In this document: positions 1 through 5,610 of the stretch, piece after piece
Position numbering within the stretch: the first letter of the stretch is position 1
Layout of the letters: each line of letters starts with the position of its first letter
Source of the DNA: CAZYTO01 sp964650405
Lineage (GTDB): Bacteria; Acidobacteriota; Thermoanaerobaculia; Gp7-AA8
Assembly (NCBI GenBank): GCA_964650405.1
Contig: CAZYTO010000328.1
Span: 1 to 5,610 of the forward strand
Length of the DNA stretch: 5,610 bases
Direction: 5' to 3'
Notes under the pieces: generated by a model
Told to the model about the DNA's origin: nothing
Databases searched by the model: none
The model's input: the letters and a program-made list of their open reading frames with translations, nothing else
Translations under genes and position numbers: made by a program

Positions 1-429
<429 letters not shown>

Positions 430-475
430 AACTTGTTTCGGCCGATCGCGACGGGAAGCCGCGGGCCGTCAACTT

Positions 476-514
476 TGAAGTCTGATTCCATGACATCAAT
501 CAATGAAGACTGAT
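476..514. repeat. short direct repeat in the 16S leader
   Basis: TGAAGTCTGAT (476-486) and TGAAGACTGAT (504-514) match at 10 of 11 positions, 28 bp apart, in the leader just upstream of the mature 16S 5' end. Meaning unknown. It may be a local duplication or part of the leader fold; chance cannot be excluded for such short units. Confidence 0.3.
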
Positions 515-531
515 GCTATTCGGAAAATGCA

Positions 532-549
532 GTTCACCCGAAGGTGAAC
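532..549 (-). other. UUCG-capped hairpin in the 16S leader
   Basis: On the minus strand a perfect 7-bp stem GTTCACC / GGTGAAC encloses the very stable TTCG tetraloop, about 100 nt upstream of the mature 16S 5' end. It lies inside the leader transcribed from both rrn promoters. No T-run follows, so it is not an intrinsic terminator. A role in pre-rRNA folding or RNase processing is inferred from position. Confidence 0.6.
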
Positions 550-564
550 CGCGGATTCTAGTTT

Positions 565-584
565 GAGATTCGCAATTGAATCTC
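565..584 (-). other. inverted repeat in the 16S leader
   Basis: The 7-bp arms GAGATTC / GAATCTC surround a 6-nt loop, giving a simple hairpin in the rRNA leader between the boxA-like element and the UUCG hairpin. No T-run follows. It is probably part of the leader structure that guides pre-16S folding and processing; function is inferred from location only. Confidence 0.45.
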
Positions 585-623
585 GAAAGGAATCACGTTT
601 ACCTGATTGCTTATCCTATTCAG

Positions 624-636
624 TTGTCAAGGAACC
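624..636 (-). promoter_or_regulatory. boxA-like rRNA antitermination element
   Basis: On the minus strand the element reads GGTTCCTTGACAA and continues ACTGAATA. This resembles the boxA region of rRNA leaders (E. coli TGCTCTTTAACA, Bacillus TGTTCTTTGAAAACT), where NusB/S10 and the other Nus factors load to make RNA polymerase resistant to termination. Its place downstream of both promoters and about 195 nt before 16S fits that role. It contains TTGACA, but no acceptable -10 box follows at 16-18 nt, so I do not call a third promoter here. Confidence 0.6.
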
Positions 637-657
637 GACACCCGCGAAAGGGCGGCC

Positions 658-686
658 AATTTGCCAGACCCTCCCGTCCGTGTCAA
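658..686 (-). promoter_or_regulatory. rRNA promoter P2 (sigma70 type)
   Basis: On the minus strand a perfect -35 TTGACA (686-681) is followed by a 17-bp spacer and a weak -10 CAAATT (663-658) that is preceded by TGG, an extended -10 (TGn) feature. The bases after the -10 are GGCCGCCC, a GC-rich discriminator of the kind linked to stringent (ppGpp) control of rRNA promoters in well-studied bacteria. Transcription would begin near 650, giving a leader of about 220 nt. The -10 matches the consensus at only 3 of 6 positions, so spacing and context carry much of the call. Confidence 0.7.
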
Positions 687-773
687 GCGAAATGTTTCCG
701 TTCGGACGAACCCATTCCGTTTGGCTCGGGCTGCTTTCTGGAAAGAACTGCGAACCACCGGCAGGGACCGAGA

Positions 774-802
774 ATCTTAGTTGGCTCGCTGCCGCTTGTC
801 AA
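774..802 (-). promoter_or_regulatory. rRNA promoter P1 (sigma70 type)
   Basis: On the minus strand a perfect -35 TTGACA (802-797), an exact 17-bp spacer and a -10 TAAGAT (779-774, 5 of 6 to TATAAT) form a strong housekeeping promoter. The start would be near 767, about 340 nt upstream of mature 16S. Just upstream is a modestly A-rich stretch (CAGAAAATCC) that could act as a weak UP element. With P2 it forms the tandem promoter pair usual for rRNA operons. Confidence 0.85.
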
Positions 803-874
803 CTTCTCCCGGGATTTTCTGCAACCGGCCACCACTCCGTTCTATTTCCAACTTCGTGGTGTTCCGCCGCGCCG

Positions 875-1073
875 AGGTCGCCTTCCGTTGCCGGAGAGCC
901 CCTGCCGCTTCGGGAACCGCCACAACGGCCTACCCCCCACCTCTATTCCAGCGCCTTCGGACTTTCCCCGGCTTGCACAAACTGCGAGGCAGACGTGATT
1001 TACTTCCCCGTTTTCAGAGATCCAGGTCCCGTTCAGGGACCCGGCACAACGGCATCCGGCCGGAGGCTATTCC
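875..1073. repeat. diverged direct repeat upstream of the rRNA promoters
   Basis: On the plus strand GGGAACCGCCACAACGGCC (912-930) and GGGACCCGGCACAACGGCA (1036-1054) match at 16 of 19 positions. Shared landmarks keep the same order on both sides: GAGG (875 and 985), GAGA a little before the core, and CTATTCC (943 and 1067). Core and right landmark have an offset of 124 bp and the left landmark 110 bp. This suggests an old duplication of ~75-90 bp with indels. A weaker third trace, CTATTTCC near 843, abuts promoter P1. Confidence 0.4.
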
Positions 1074-1133
1074 CACGTATCGTAGAGACGCCCGAGCAGG
1101 AGTGTCGCGCTCACTCAAGTCACAGAAAAGAAA

Positions 1134-1150
1134 GGATGAAGCTTGAAGGA
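1134..1150. repeat. heptad-repeat fragment downstream of yfhO
   Basis: The plus-strand stretch GGATGAAGCTTGAAGGA is built from GATGAAG/TTGAAGG-like 7-mers similar to those in the menC-menE gap (GAAGGAT, GAAGCAT). It lies about 35 bp beyond the yfhO stop. It is too short to be sure and may be a decayed remnant of the same repeat family or coincidence. Confidence 0.35.
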
Positions 1151-1182
1151 AGACGTGCTGGACTCATTGAAACCTCCAGCCG

Positions 1183-3477
1183 TTATCCCGGCGTCACGCT
1201 TCTCCGTGCCCGCCCCGGGATGGCCAGAGTGATCGCGGCCAGCGCCGAGATCCAGAGACTCCACCTGAAGCTGCTCGGCCGGTATGCCACCTCCAGCTCG
1301 CTCACCCCGGCCGGCACCCGAAACGAGAGGAACACCCCGCTCTCCAGCCCAACCTCGGCCTTCGCATTCTGTATGTCCCGCACGTACCATCCCGGCGCCG
1401 CCGGCAGGCTCGACGCCAACGTTACCGGATGCACCGCCTCCACGCTCAGGCGATACGCCGACGGCGACGTTCGTCTGACGACCACCCGCCCACCCTCGAC
1501 GGTAAACCGCGGTCGCGCCTGCGGGTTCTCGTAGAGCACCCCGTCCGCCCCGCGGTAAACCTCGATCCACGGCGGACCGGCAGCGGCACCCGGATCCGTC
1601 AGGAGAAACCGCACGCCGAGGAAGTCGAGGCGGGGATCGTTCGTCACTACGAGGCGGTCGAGGTCGGTGGCCGGGTCGCGCACCGTCAGGGGACGAAGCC
1701 AGGCCGTGTATGCCGCCAGCGACATCGGATCGGAGCCACGAATGTCCTCGAGCCCGTACTGGGCGGAGGCATTGGGCAGGAAGGTCCAGTCCAGGCCGGC
1801 CACGCGATACGGCTCCTGCGGTGCGCGCTTCCTGAGTTCAGCGATGATCGGCAGATCCGGCCGGTAGTAGCGAGCGGGCACCAGGGCATTGAATCCGGCG
1901 TTCAGGGCGAAGAGCTCGACCAGCGTCACGACGAGAGCGGCGGCGGCGTAACGGGTCGACAGCATCGGCACAAGCGCGAAGAGCAGCAGGAGAGGAAGCA
2001 GGTCGACGGGCCGCATCAGGGCGCGATGCTGCAGCCAGACGAACAGTGCGAGTGCCCCGAAGGCCGCCGCGAACGATAGATAGAGGTAGCGGGAGACGCG
2101 GTCGATCGTCTTCGCCGCCACGGCCGCGGCCAGGAAGCAGGCCACGAAACGCAGCTTGTCGTTGGCGGCGATGGAGAACGGCGGCAGGGCATTCACCCAC
2201 CAACCAATGAAGCTCCAACGCATCGCTACGAGAAAGAGGACGACGGCCAGGGCAAGCCCGGCGCGCTCACGAGACGTCGTCTTCCGCGACGCCGCTGCCG
2301 CGGCCACGAGCGCCAGGACGGCCAGCCCGATGTACGAGGCGGTGACGACGGTGTAGTTGCTGATCCAGTTCCAGTTGTGCCGCACGGGATTCCCGAAGCC
2401 GTTCGGCGAGACCAGCGCCCACAATGCCGTCAGCGGCAGCGGCCCGGGCGGAGGCACGGCGTGAAGCTCCGCATAGCGCGTGCTCAGCGGAATCATCTCC
2501 AGCGTCGGCACCCACGCCGGCGCCGAGAGAGCCGCCCCCGCCAGCGCTCCCAGAACGGGATACCCGAAGCGCCCAAGCCAACCGCGCCGGCTGTAGGGCA
2601 CGACCGCGTCGTGCCGAACCCCCGTGGCCGGCCGGCCGACATCGGACACGACGCCATCCAGCCGAACCCCCGTGGGCGGCCGGCCGGCGTTCGTTTCTGA
2701 CAAGCGGGACGACACAAACGCCAAATCGACCGCCGCAAAGAGCACCACGGCCAGGGCCACGTGAAAGACGCTCTCCGGATGTCCGTTCGCCAGCAGCGAT
2801 CCGACGACGACGGCCACGAAGACGATCCCTCGCCGCGCGGCCGCGTCCATCGCGTACCGGACGGAGAAGAGCGCTGCCGGCAGGAGCGCACTCACCGAGG
2901 CGGCGGAGTAATACAGGACCGTGACCTGGTAGACAGAGAAGGTGAACGCCGCGGCACCGAAGCATGCGGCGGCATCGCTGCATCCTTCGCGCTTCAGGAA
3001 GAGGTAACCGAAGAGGAGGGAGAGGAAGAGCTTCAGCCCGGCCATGGCCACGATCTGCTTCGGCAGCGGCACGAAGAGCGTGGCCAGGAACAGGGGCGAG
3101 AACGGCGCCGACTCTCCGTTGCCGAGAAGCGGATAGCCGGAGAACGAGTACGGATTCCAGAGGGGCGCACGGCCGTGGAACAGCTCCTCCCGCGCCACCT
3201 GCATCCACGGCAGGAAGAGCTTGACGGTGTCGTTCGTCAGCGGGTTGCGCACATGGACGTCGCCGGCCACCCCGCGCCACGGATAGCCGCGCGCGACTTC
3301 GTCCACCGGCACCGGCAGGCGCGAGCCGAACACGGCGCCATGGAGGAAGGCGAGGGTGAGGACGAGGAGAAAGGCGGCGATGCGCCACGGGACGGCTACG
3401 ATCCACCGCCGCAGGGCCAGAGCGACGAGGAGGCATGGGAGAACGATTCCGGCGAGCGTCACCAGGGACGCCGTCAC
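1183..3477 (-). CDS. YfhO-family multispanning membrane protein
   Basis: A 764-residue integral membrane protein resembling the YfhO family, large GT-C-like proteins; B. subtilis YfhO is tied to lipoteichoic-acid glycosylation, but the substrate here is unknown. Helices are visible near residues 4-22 and 32-50 and in hydrophobic runs to about 520. The first large loop holds the family-like signature WNPYSFSGYPLL (107-118), after an acidic VDE (58-60) and NDTVKLFLPW (82-91). From about 535 to 735 the chain is soluble and beta-rich; a last helix spans roughly 738-754 before a basic tail. The start is GTG at 3477: its GTGA overlaps the menE stop and a GGAGGA Shine-Dalgarno (3492-3487) lies 9 nt upstream. 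The frame stays open further upstream, but that stretch is antisense-like shadow of menE. Residues 264-295 are a 16-aa tandem repeat that looks inserted. Family call is fairly firm, function is not. Confidence 0.88.
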   Translation of the reverse strand: MTASLVTLAGIVLPCLLVALALRRWIVAVPWRIAAFLLVLTLAFLHGAVFGSRLPVPVDEVARGYPWRGVAGDVHVRNPLTNDTVKLFLPWMQVAREELFHGRAPLWNPYSFSGYPLLGNGESAPFSPLFLATLFVPLPKQIVAMAGLKLFLSLLFGYLFLKREGCSDAAACFGAAAFTFSVYQVTVLYYSAASVSALLPAALFSVRYAMDAAARRGIVFVAVVVGSLLANGHPESVFHVALAVVLFAAVDLAFVSSRLSETNAGRPPTGVRLDGVVSDVGRPATGVRHDAVVPYSRRGWLGRFGYPVLGALAGAALSAPAWVPTLEMIPLSTRYAELHAVPPPGPLPLTALWALVSPNGFGNPVRHNWNWISNYTVVTASYIGLAVLALVAAAAASRKTTSRERAGLALAVVLFLVAMRWSFIGWWVNALPPFSIAANDKLRFVACFLAAAVAAKTIDRVSRYLYLSFAAAFGALALFVWLQHRALMRPVDLLPLLLLFALVPMLSTRYAAAALVVTLVELFALNAGFNALVPARYYRPDLPIIAELRKRAPQEPYRVAGLDWTFLPNASAQYGLEDIRGSDPMSLAAYTAWLRPLTVRDPATDLDRLVVTNDPRLDFLGVRFLLTDPGAAAGPPWIEVYRGADGVLYENPQARPRFTVEGGRVVVRRTSPSAYRLSVEAVHPVTLASSLPAAPGWYVRDIQNAKAEVGLESGVFLSFRVPAGVSELEVAYRPSSFRWSLWISALAAITLAIPGRARRSVTPG
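2593..2688 (-). repeat. 48-bp in-frame tandem repeat inside the yfhO-family gene
   Basis: Two adjacent 48-bp units (2641-2688 and 2593-2640) share a 26-bp core differing at one base (plus strand 2613-2638 and 2661-2686), rich in GGCCGG palindromes. Because 48 is a multiple of 3, the frame is kept and the protein gains two 16-residue units, AGRPPTGVRLDGVVSD (264-279) and VGRPATGVRHDAVVPY (280-295). They sit in a polar loop between hydrophobic segments (about 237-255 and 304-320). It looks like a local duplication or a repeat element tolerated inside a coding region. Confidence 0.85.
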
Positions 3478-4499
3478 CGGGCGATCTCCTCCGTGAGCTG
3501 CGCGCGAAGGATCTTGCCCAGCGACGAGCGGGGGATCTTCGTCACCCGGTGCACGATGCGCGCTCGCTCGAACGGCAACACGCGCGCATTGAACTCCGCG
3601 GCGATGCCCTTCATGGTCACGGCCAAGTGAATGACGTGGCCGAGGCGCTCGTCGGGGACGGCCACCACTCCGGCATCCCCACGATAGCGGCGGGCCGCGT
3701 CGTCCGCGATGCGGTCGAGGCGCTTGAGATCGACCGACTCGCCGCCGATCTTGATGAACTCTCCTGCACGGCCGCGCACTTTCACCATGCGCCCATCCAC
3801 CTCCCCGACATCCTCGGTGACGAACCAGCCATCGACCTTCGGATCGACCAGGCCCCCTTCGGTGAGGTAGCCCGTGAAGAGCGACGTGCCGCGAAACGCG
3901 AGACGGCCGTCCTCCTCCGCGCGCGCCTCGAGATGCGGGAGCATCTCGTCCCGCACGGCGACGGTCGAGGCACACTCGCTCATGCCGTAGCTCGCCAGCA
4001 CCGGCCAGCCGAGCGCCTGGGCCCGCTCGTCGAGCGCGGGCTCGAACGCGCTTCCGCCGACGAGGATGGCCCGCAACCGCGGTGGCGGCGCGAGCTCCGC
4101 GGTCACCAGGTCGTGCACCTGCGCCGGCACGAGCGACGCCACGGTGGATACGGACGCGGCGAATCGACGCGCATCCCAGGCCATGGAGACGACGCGCGCC
4201 CCGGAGAGCTGTGCCCGCGCCAGGACGCCGAGCCCTCCGACATGGAATTCCGGCAGCACGGCGCACCAGACGTCGCCGTTCGTCATCCCCAGCCGCTCGT
4301 TGACAGCGGCGGCCGAGGCGAGGATGGCCTCCTTCGAGATGGCCACGAGCTTGATCCTGCCGGTGGAGCCCGACGTCGCCACGAAGACGTGTCCCTTCAG
4401 ATCGACAGTCCCCGCCATTTGCGCCAGCCGCACCCGCTCGTCCGCGGGGAGGCGCGGATTGAGCAGGAGGTGGGACTGGGAGGTTTGAAAGTCGATCAT
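3474..4499 (-). CDS. menE: o-succinylbenzoate-CoA ligase, short form
   Basis: Cytoplasmic AMP-forming ligase that adenylates o-succinylbenzoate and transfers it to CoA, giving the substrate of naphthoate synthase MenB. The 341 residues carry the ANL-superfamily motifs in order: phosphate-binding TSGSTGRIK (42-50), FHVGG (85-89), YGMSEC (171-176), GWFVTEDVG (224-232, ribose-binding Asp 230), VRGRAGEFIKIGGE (241-254) and the C-terminal PRSSLGK with catalytic Lys 329. E. coli MenE is about 450 aa; here the region before the phosphate loop is only about 40 residues, so most of the usual N-terminal subdomain is absent. From memory, ligases of about 350 aa are known in Bacteroidetes and relatives, so this is probably intact. 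ATG at 4499 has no clear Shine-Dalgarno, but the N-terminus (HLLLNPRLPADERVRLA) looks genuine. It lies 187 nt after menC and overlaps the next gene by four bases. A generic acyl-CoA ligase is the alternative; menC next door argues for menE. Confidence 0.9.
   Translation of the reverse strand: MIDFQTSQSHLLLNPRLPADERVRLAQMAGTVDLKGHVFVATSGSTGRIKLVAISKEAILASAAAVNERLGMTNGDVWCAVLPEFHVGGLGVLARAQLSGARVVSMAWDARRFAASVSTVASLVPAQVHDLVTAELAPPPRLRAILVGGSAFEPALDERAQALGWPVLASYGMSECASTVAVRDEMLPHLEARAEEDGRLAFRGTSLFTGYLTEGGLVDPKVDGWFVTEDVGEVDGRMVKVRGRAGEFIKIGGESVDLKRLDRIADDAARRYRGDAGVVAVPDERLGHVIHLAVTMKGIAAEFNARVLPFERARIVHRVTKIPRSSLGKILRAQLTEEIAR
3487..3492 (-). promoter_or_regulatory. ribosome binding site that fixes the yfhO-family start
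   Basis: GGAGGA lies within the last codons of menE, 9 nt before the GTG at 3477. It supports that GTG as the start and suggests translational coupling, since terminating menE ribosomes would sit on the GTGA overlap. Confidence 0.8.
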
Positions 4500-4510
4500 T
4501 GCTGGTTGCG

Positions 4511-4602
4511 GAAGGATGAAGCATGAAGAATGAAGGCGTTAAGCGAGGCTCTGGGCACAAAGCCTTCATCCTTCATGCTTCATGCTTCATGCTTCATCCT
4601 TC
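4511..4602. repeat. heptad repeats forming a long inverted repeat upstream of menE
   Basis: The right arm (4562-4602), read on the minus strand, is a run of 7-mers: GAAGGAT, three GAAGCAT, GAAGGAT, then GAAGGC. The left arm (4511-4537) is the same motif inverted. The 27-bp left arm pairs with the proximal 27 nt of the right arm at 25 positions, with a loop of 24 nt (4538-4561). In the menE transcript this could form a long hairpin ending 11 nt before the ATG, where a ribosome binding site should be and none is seen. No T-run follows, so it is not a standard terminator. Similar 7-nt repeats occur between genes in several phyla; mobility or function is not shown here. Confidence 0.8.
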
Positions 4603-4686
4603 TTCTCTCGGCTTCCAAAAATCCGCTTTCAGATCACTCTTGATCCGTGAGAAGCGCGACACCGCACAGTCTACTTGGCCCGAGTC

Positions 4687-5610
4687 TCAGCCGAGCCTCG
4701 TCCATTCCAACCTCTCCAGCAAGTCCTCGAATCCGATTCCCCATCCGCCCGGCGGTACGAGCCGCGCGCCGTCGAGGCGCAAATGTTCGCTGAACGCGTT
4801 CGGCTCGAAGAGCACGTGCGTGACGAGACCGCAGCGCGCATTGGTCGCGAAGCGCGCCGCCACCGCGGTGGCGTGCAACTGGCCCACGGGATGGTCCATG
4901 TAGCTCGTAACGACGATGCTGACATCGCTTGATGAAAGCGAGTCGGGTTCTCCCCGCCCGCCGCGCGCCACGCACCGCTCGCCCGGTACTGCCTGGAACG
5001 CCGGCTTCACCACCAGCACCTCCACGCCCTCCGTGGCGATCTCGCGGTCGAGCGCGAGAGGCAGGCCGGTCCGTGCGCGCAGCTCGCGCCAGACGATGGC
5101 GTCGTACGGGCAGGGGTCCTCGACGAAGTCGATGCGCTGGCGAGGAAGCGTCGCGGCGATGCGCAGAAATGACGCGGCGTCGAGCGCGGCGTTGAAGTCG
5201 AGGCGCAGCAGGCCGCGCGGCGGCAGCTCGCCTCCCGGCATCTTCACCTTCACCGTGTCGAACGCGGGCGGCGCCTCGCCGGCAGCGGCCGGCCAGTGGC
5301 TCTCCGGAATCGTCAGGCCCTCGAAGAGGGACCGCCCCTCCCGGCGCGCCGCGGCGTCGAGCGCGGCGAAGTGGAGCGACCGTGCCGTGAGCGGCGTCGT
5401 CTCGCCGCGGGCCAGCCGGGCCAGTTGTTCGTCGAGCGGCGCATCCCCGAGCTCCGGCCACGGATGCACGTCGGCAAATCCAGCCTCCGCGCCTTGGTCC
5501 ACGCGCAGGAGCGCGCCCCGACGCCCGCCTGTCGCGGCACGCGCATTCAGGCGCGCGCGGGGCCCGAGCTCGTAGCGATTGACCCGGATCGGCCCCCGCC
5601 GCCGATCCCC
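4687..5610 (-). CDS. menC: o-succinylbenzoate synthase (5' end outside window)
   Basis: Enolase-superfamily enzyme that dehydrates SHCHC to o-succinylbenzoate, the step before MenE, in the cytoplasm with Mg2+. The visible 307 residues (numbered from the window edge) show an N-terminal capping domain with NRYELGPRAR and GFADVHPWPELGD, then the barrel: catalytic VKVK (Lys 121 and 123), RLDFN with metal ligand Asp 138, FVEDPC with Glu 164, ALDRE with Asp 188, and VVKP with Lys 202. The later VVTSYMDHPVG stretch fits the end of the barrel. E. coli MenC is about 320 aa, so only a few N-terminal residues are missing. The frame is open to the window edge. The GTG at 5502 could be read as a start, but the 36 residues before it are homologous-looking capping-domain sequence, so the true start is outside. 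It ends at TGA 4689-4687. The related N-acylamino acid racemase activity is an alternative, made less likely by adjacent menE. Confidence 0.9.
   Translation of the reverse strand, partial: GDRRRGPIRVNRYELGPRARLNARAATGGRRGALLRVDQGAEAGFADVHPWPELGDAPLDEQLARLARGETTPLTARSLHFAALDAAARREGRSLFEGLTIPESHWPAAAGEAPPAFDTVKVKMPGGELPPRGLLRLDFNAALDAASFLRIAATLPRQRIDFVEDPCPYDAIVWRELRARTGLPLALDREIATEGVEVLVVKPAFQAVPGERCVARGGRGEPDSLSSSDVSIVVTSYMDHPVGQLHATAVAARFATNARCGLVTHVLFEPNAFSEHLRLDGARLVPPGGWGIGFEDLLERLEWTRLG

Larger units (their letters stand above)
803..1182. other. gene-free region between yfhO and the rRNA promoters
   Basis: About 380 nt follow the yfhO stop and precede promoter P1. I find no credible gene: plus-strand reading frames here run on into the rRNA leader and look like chance frames of GC-rich DNA. 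There is no clear intrinsic terminator for yfhO. A 6-bp inverted repeat GGTCCC/GGGACC (1025-1041) has no T-run, and a T-rich minus-strand stretch (about 1134-1122) has no GC stem before it. Two segments (near 875-949 and 985-1073) resemble each other and are listed separately. Read-through from yfhO into the rrn operon is possible. Confidence 0.6.

Noticed and set aside
625..630. TTGACA as a third rRNA promoter -35 box
   Set aside because: No acceptable -10 box lies 16-18 nt downstream; the bases fit a boxA-like element better.
959..976. GGGGAAAGTCCG on the minus strand, resembling the 5' conserved box of RNase P RNA
   Set aside because: The other conserved RNase P boxes are not found downstream, and rRNA promoter P1 follows within about 200 nt. 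Likely chance.
563..1534. Plus-strand open frame of 323 codons
   Set aside because: It crosses the rRNA leader, both rRNA promoters and the 3' end of the yfhO-family gene; its composition has no protein-like pattern.
2267..3436. Minus-strand 389-codon frame within the yfhO-family gene
   Set aside because: It is an alternative frame of the same strand, arginine-rich and without helices, while the main frame gives a coherent membrane protein.
3435..4526. Plus-strand open frame of 363 codons opposite menE
   Set aside because: It is the antisense shadow of menE in GC-rich DNA, rich in Arg/His/Asp/Gly with no recognisable domain.
3478..4569. Upstream extension of the yfhO-family frame to an ATG at 4569
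   Set aside because: The extension lies over menE in another frame and over the heptad repeats, and is arginine-rich low-complexity translation. The GTG at 3477 with its Shine-Dalgarno is the better start.
4616..4645. Possible menC terminator: GATCA/TGATC hairpin and nearby T-run
   Set aside because: The stem is only 5 bp and AT-rich, and the T-run starts about 10 nt after it, so it does not look like an intrinsic terminator.
4523..4903. Plus-strand 126-codon frame
   Set aside because: It runs through the heptad repeats and the antisense of the menC 3' end, with no protein features.

Overview
The window is GC-rich DNA from a bacterium, and every gene I can support lies on the minus strand. 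Read in the direction of transcription (right to left) the order is menC (5' end cut by the right window edge), a 187-nt gap with a heptad-repeat inverted repeat, a short-form menE, a yfhO-family membrane protein whose start overlaps the menE stop, about 750 nt without a gene, and the 5' third of a 16S rRNA gene. The 16S fragment is clearly bacterial. Its variable regions and the short, Bacteroidetes/Acidobacteria-like MenE suggest Acidobacteriota or a neighbouring phylum, but I could not run a database comparison and hold this loosely.

Right part (about 3474-5610): menC encodes an o-succinylbenzoate synthase of the enolase superfamily and menE an o-succinylbenzoate-CoA ligase. These are consecutive steps of classical menaquinone biosynthesis, so the organism probably respires with menaquinone. 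All catalytic and metal-binding residues expected of the two families are visible. Further men genes may lie upstream, outside the window.

Middle (1183-3477): a 764-residue polytopic membrane protein of the YfhO family starts at a GTG in a four-base overlap with the menE stop, behind a good Shine-Dalgarno sequence. It is therefore likely translationally coupled to menE, although no functional link to quinone synthesis is obvious. A 48-bp tandem repeat sits in frame inside it and adds a soluble, repetitive loop.

Left part (1-1182): two strong sigma70-type promoters with perfect TTGACA -35 boxes and 17-bp spacers lie upstream of the 16S gene. They are followed by a boxA-like antitermination signal and two leader hairpins, which is a typical rRNA operon control region. 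Further upstream (about 870-1075) there are traces of a diverged duplication and no gene.

I see no defence system, CRISPR array, transposase or tRNA. The most unusual items are the in-frame 48-bp repeat in yfhO, the heptad inverted repeat directly upstream of menE, and a related heptad fragment downstream of yfhO.
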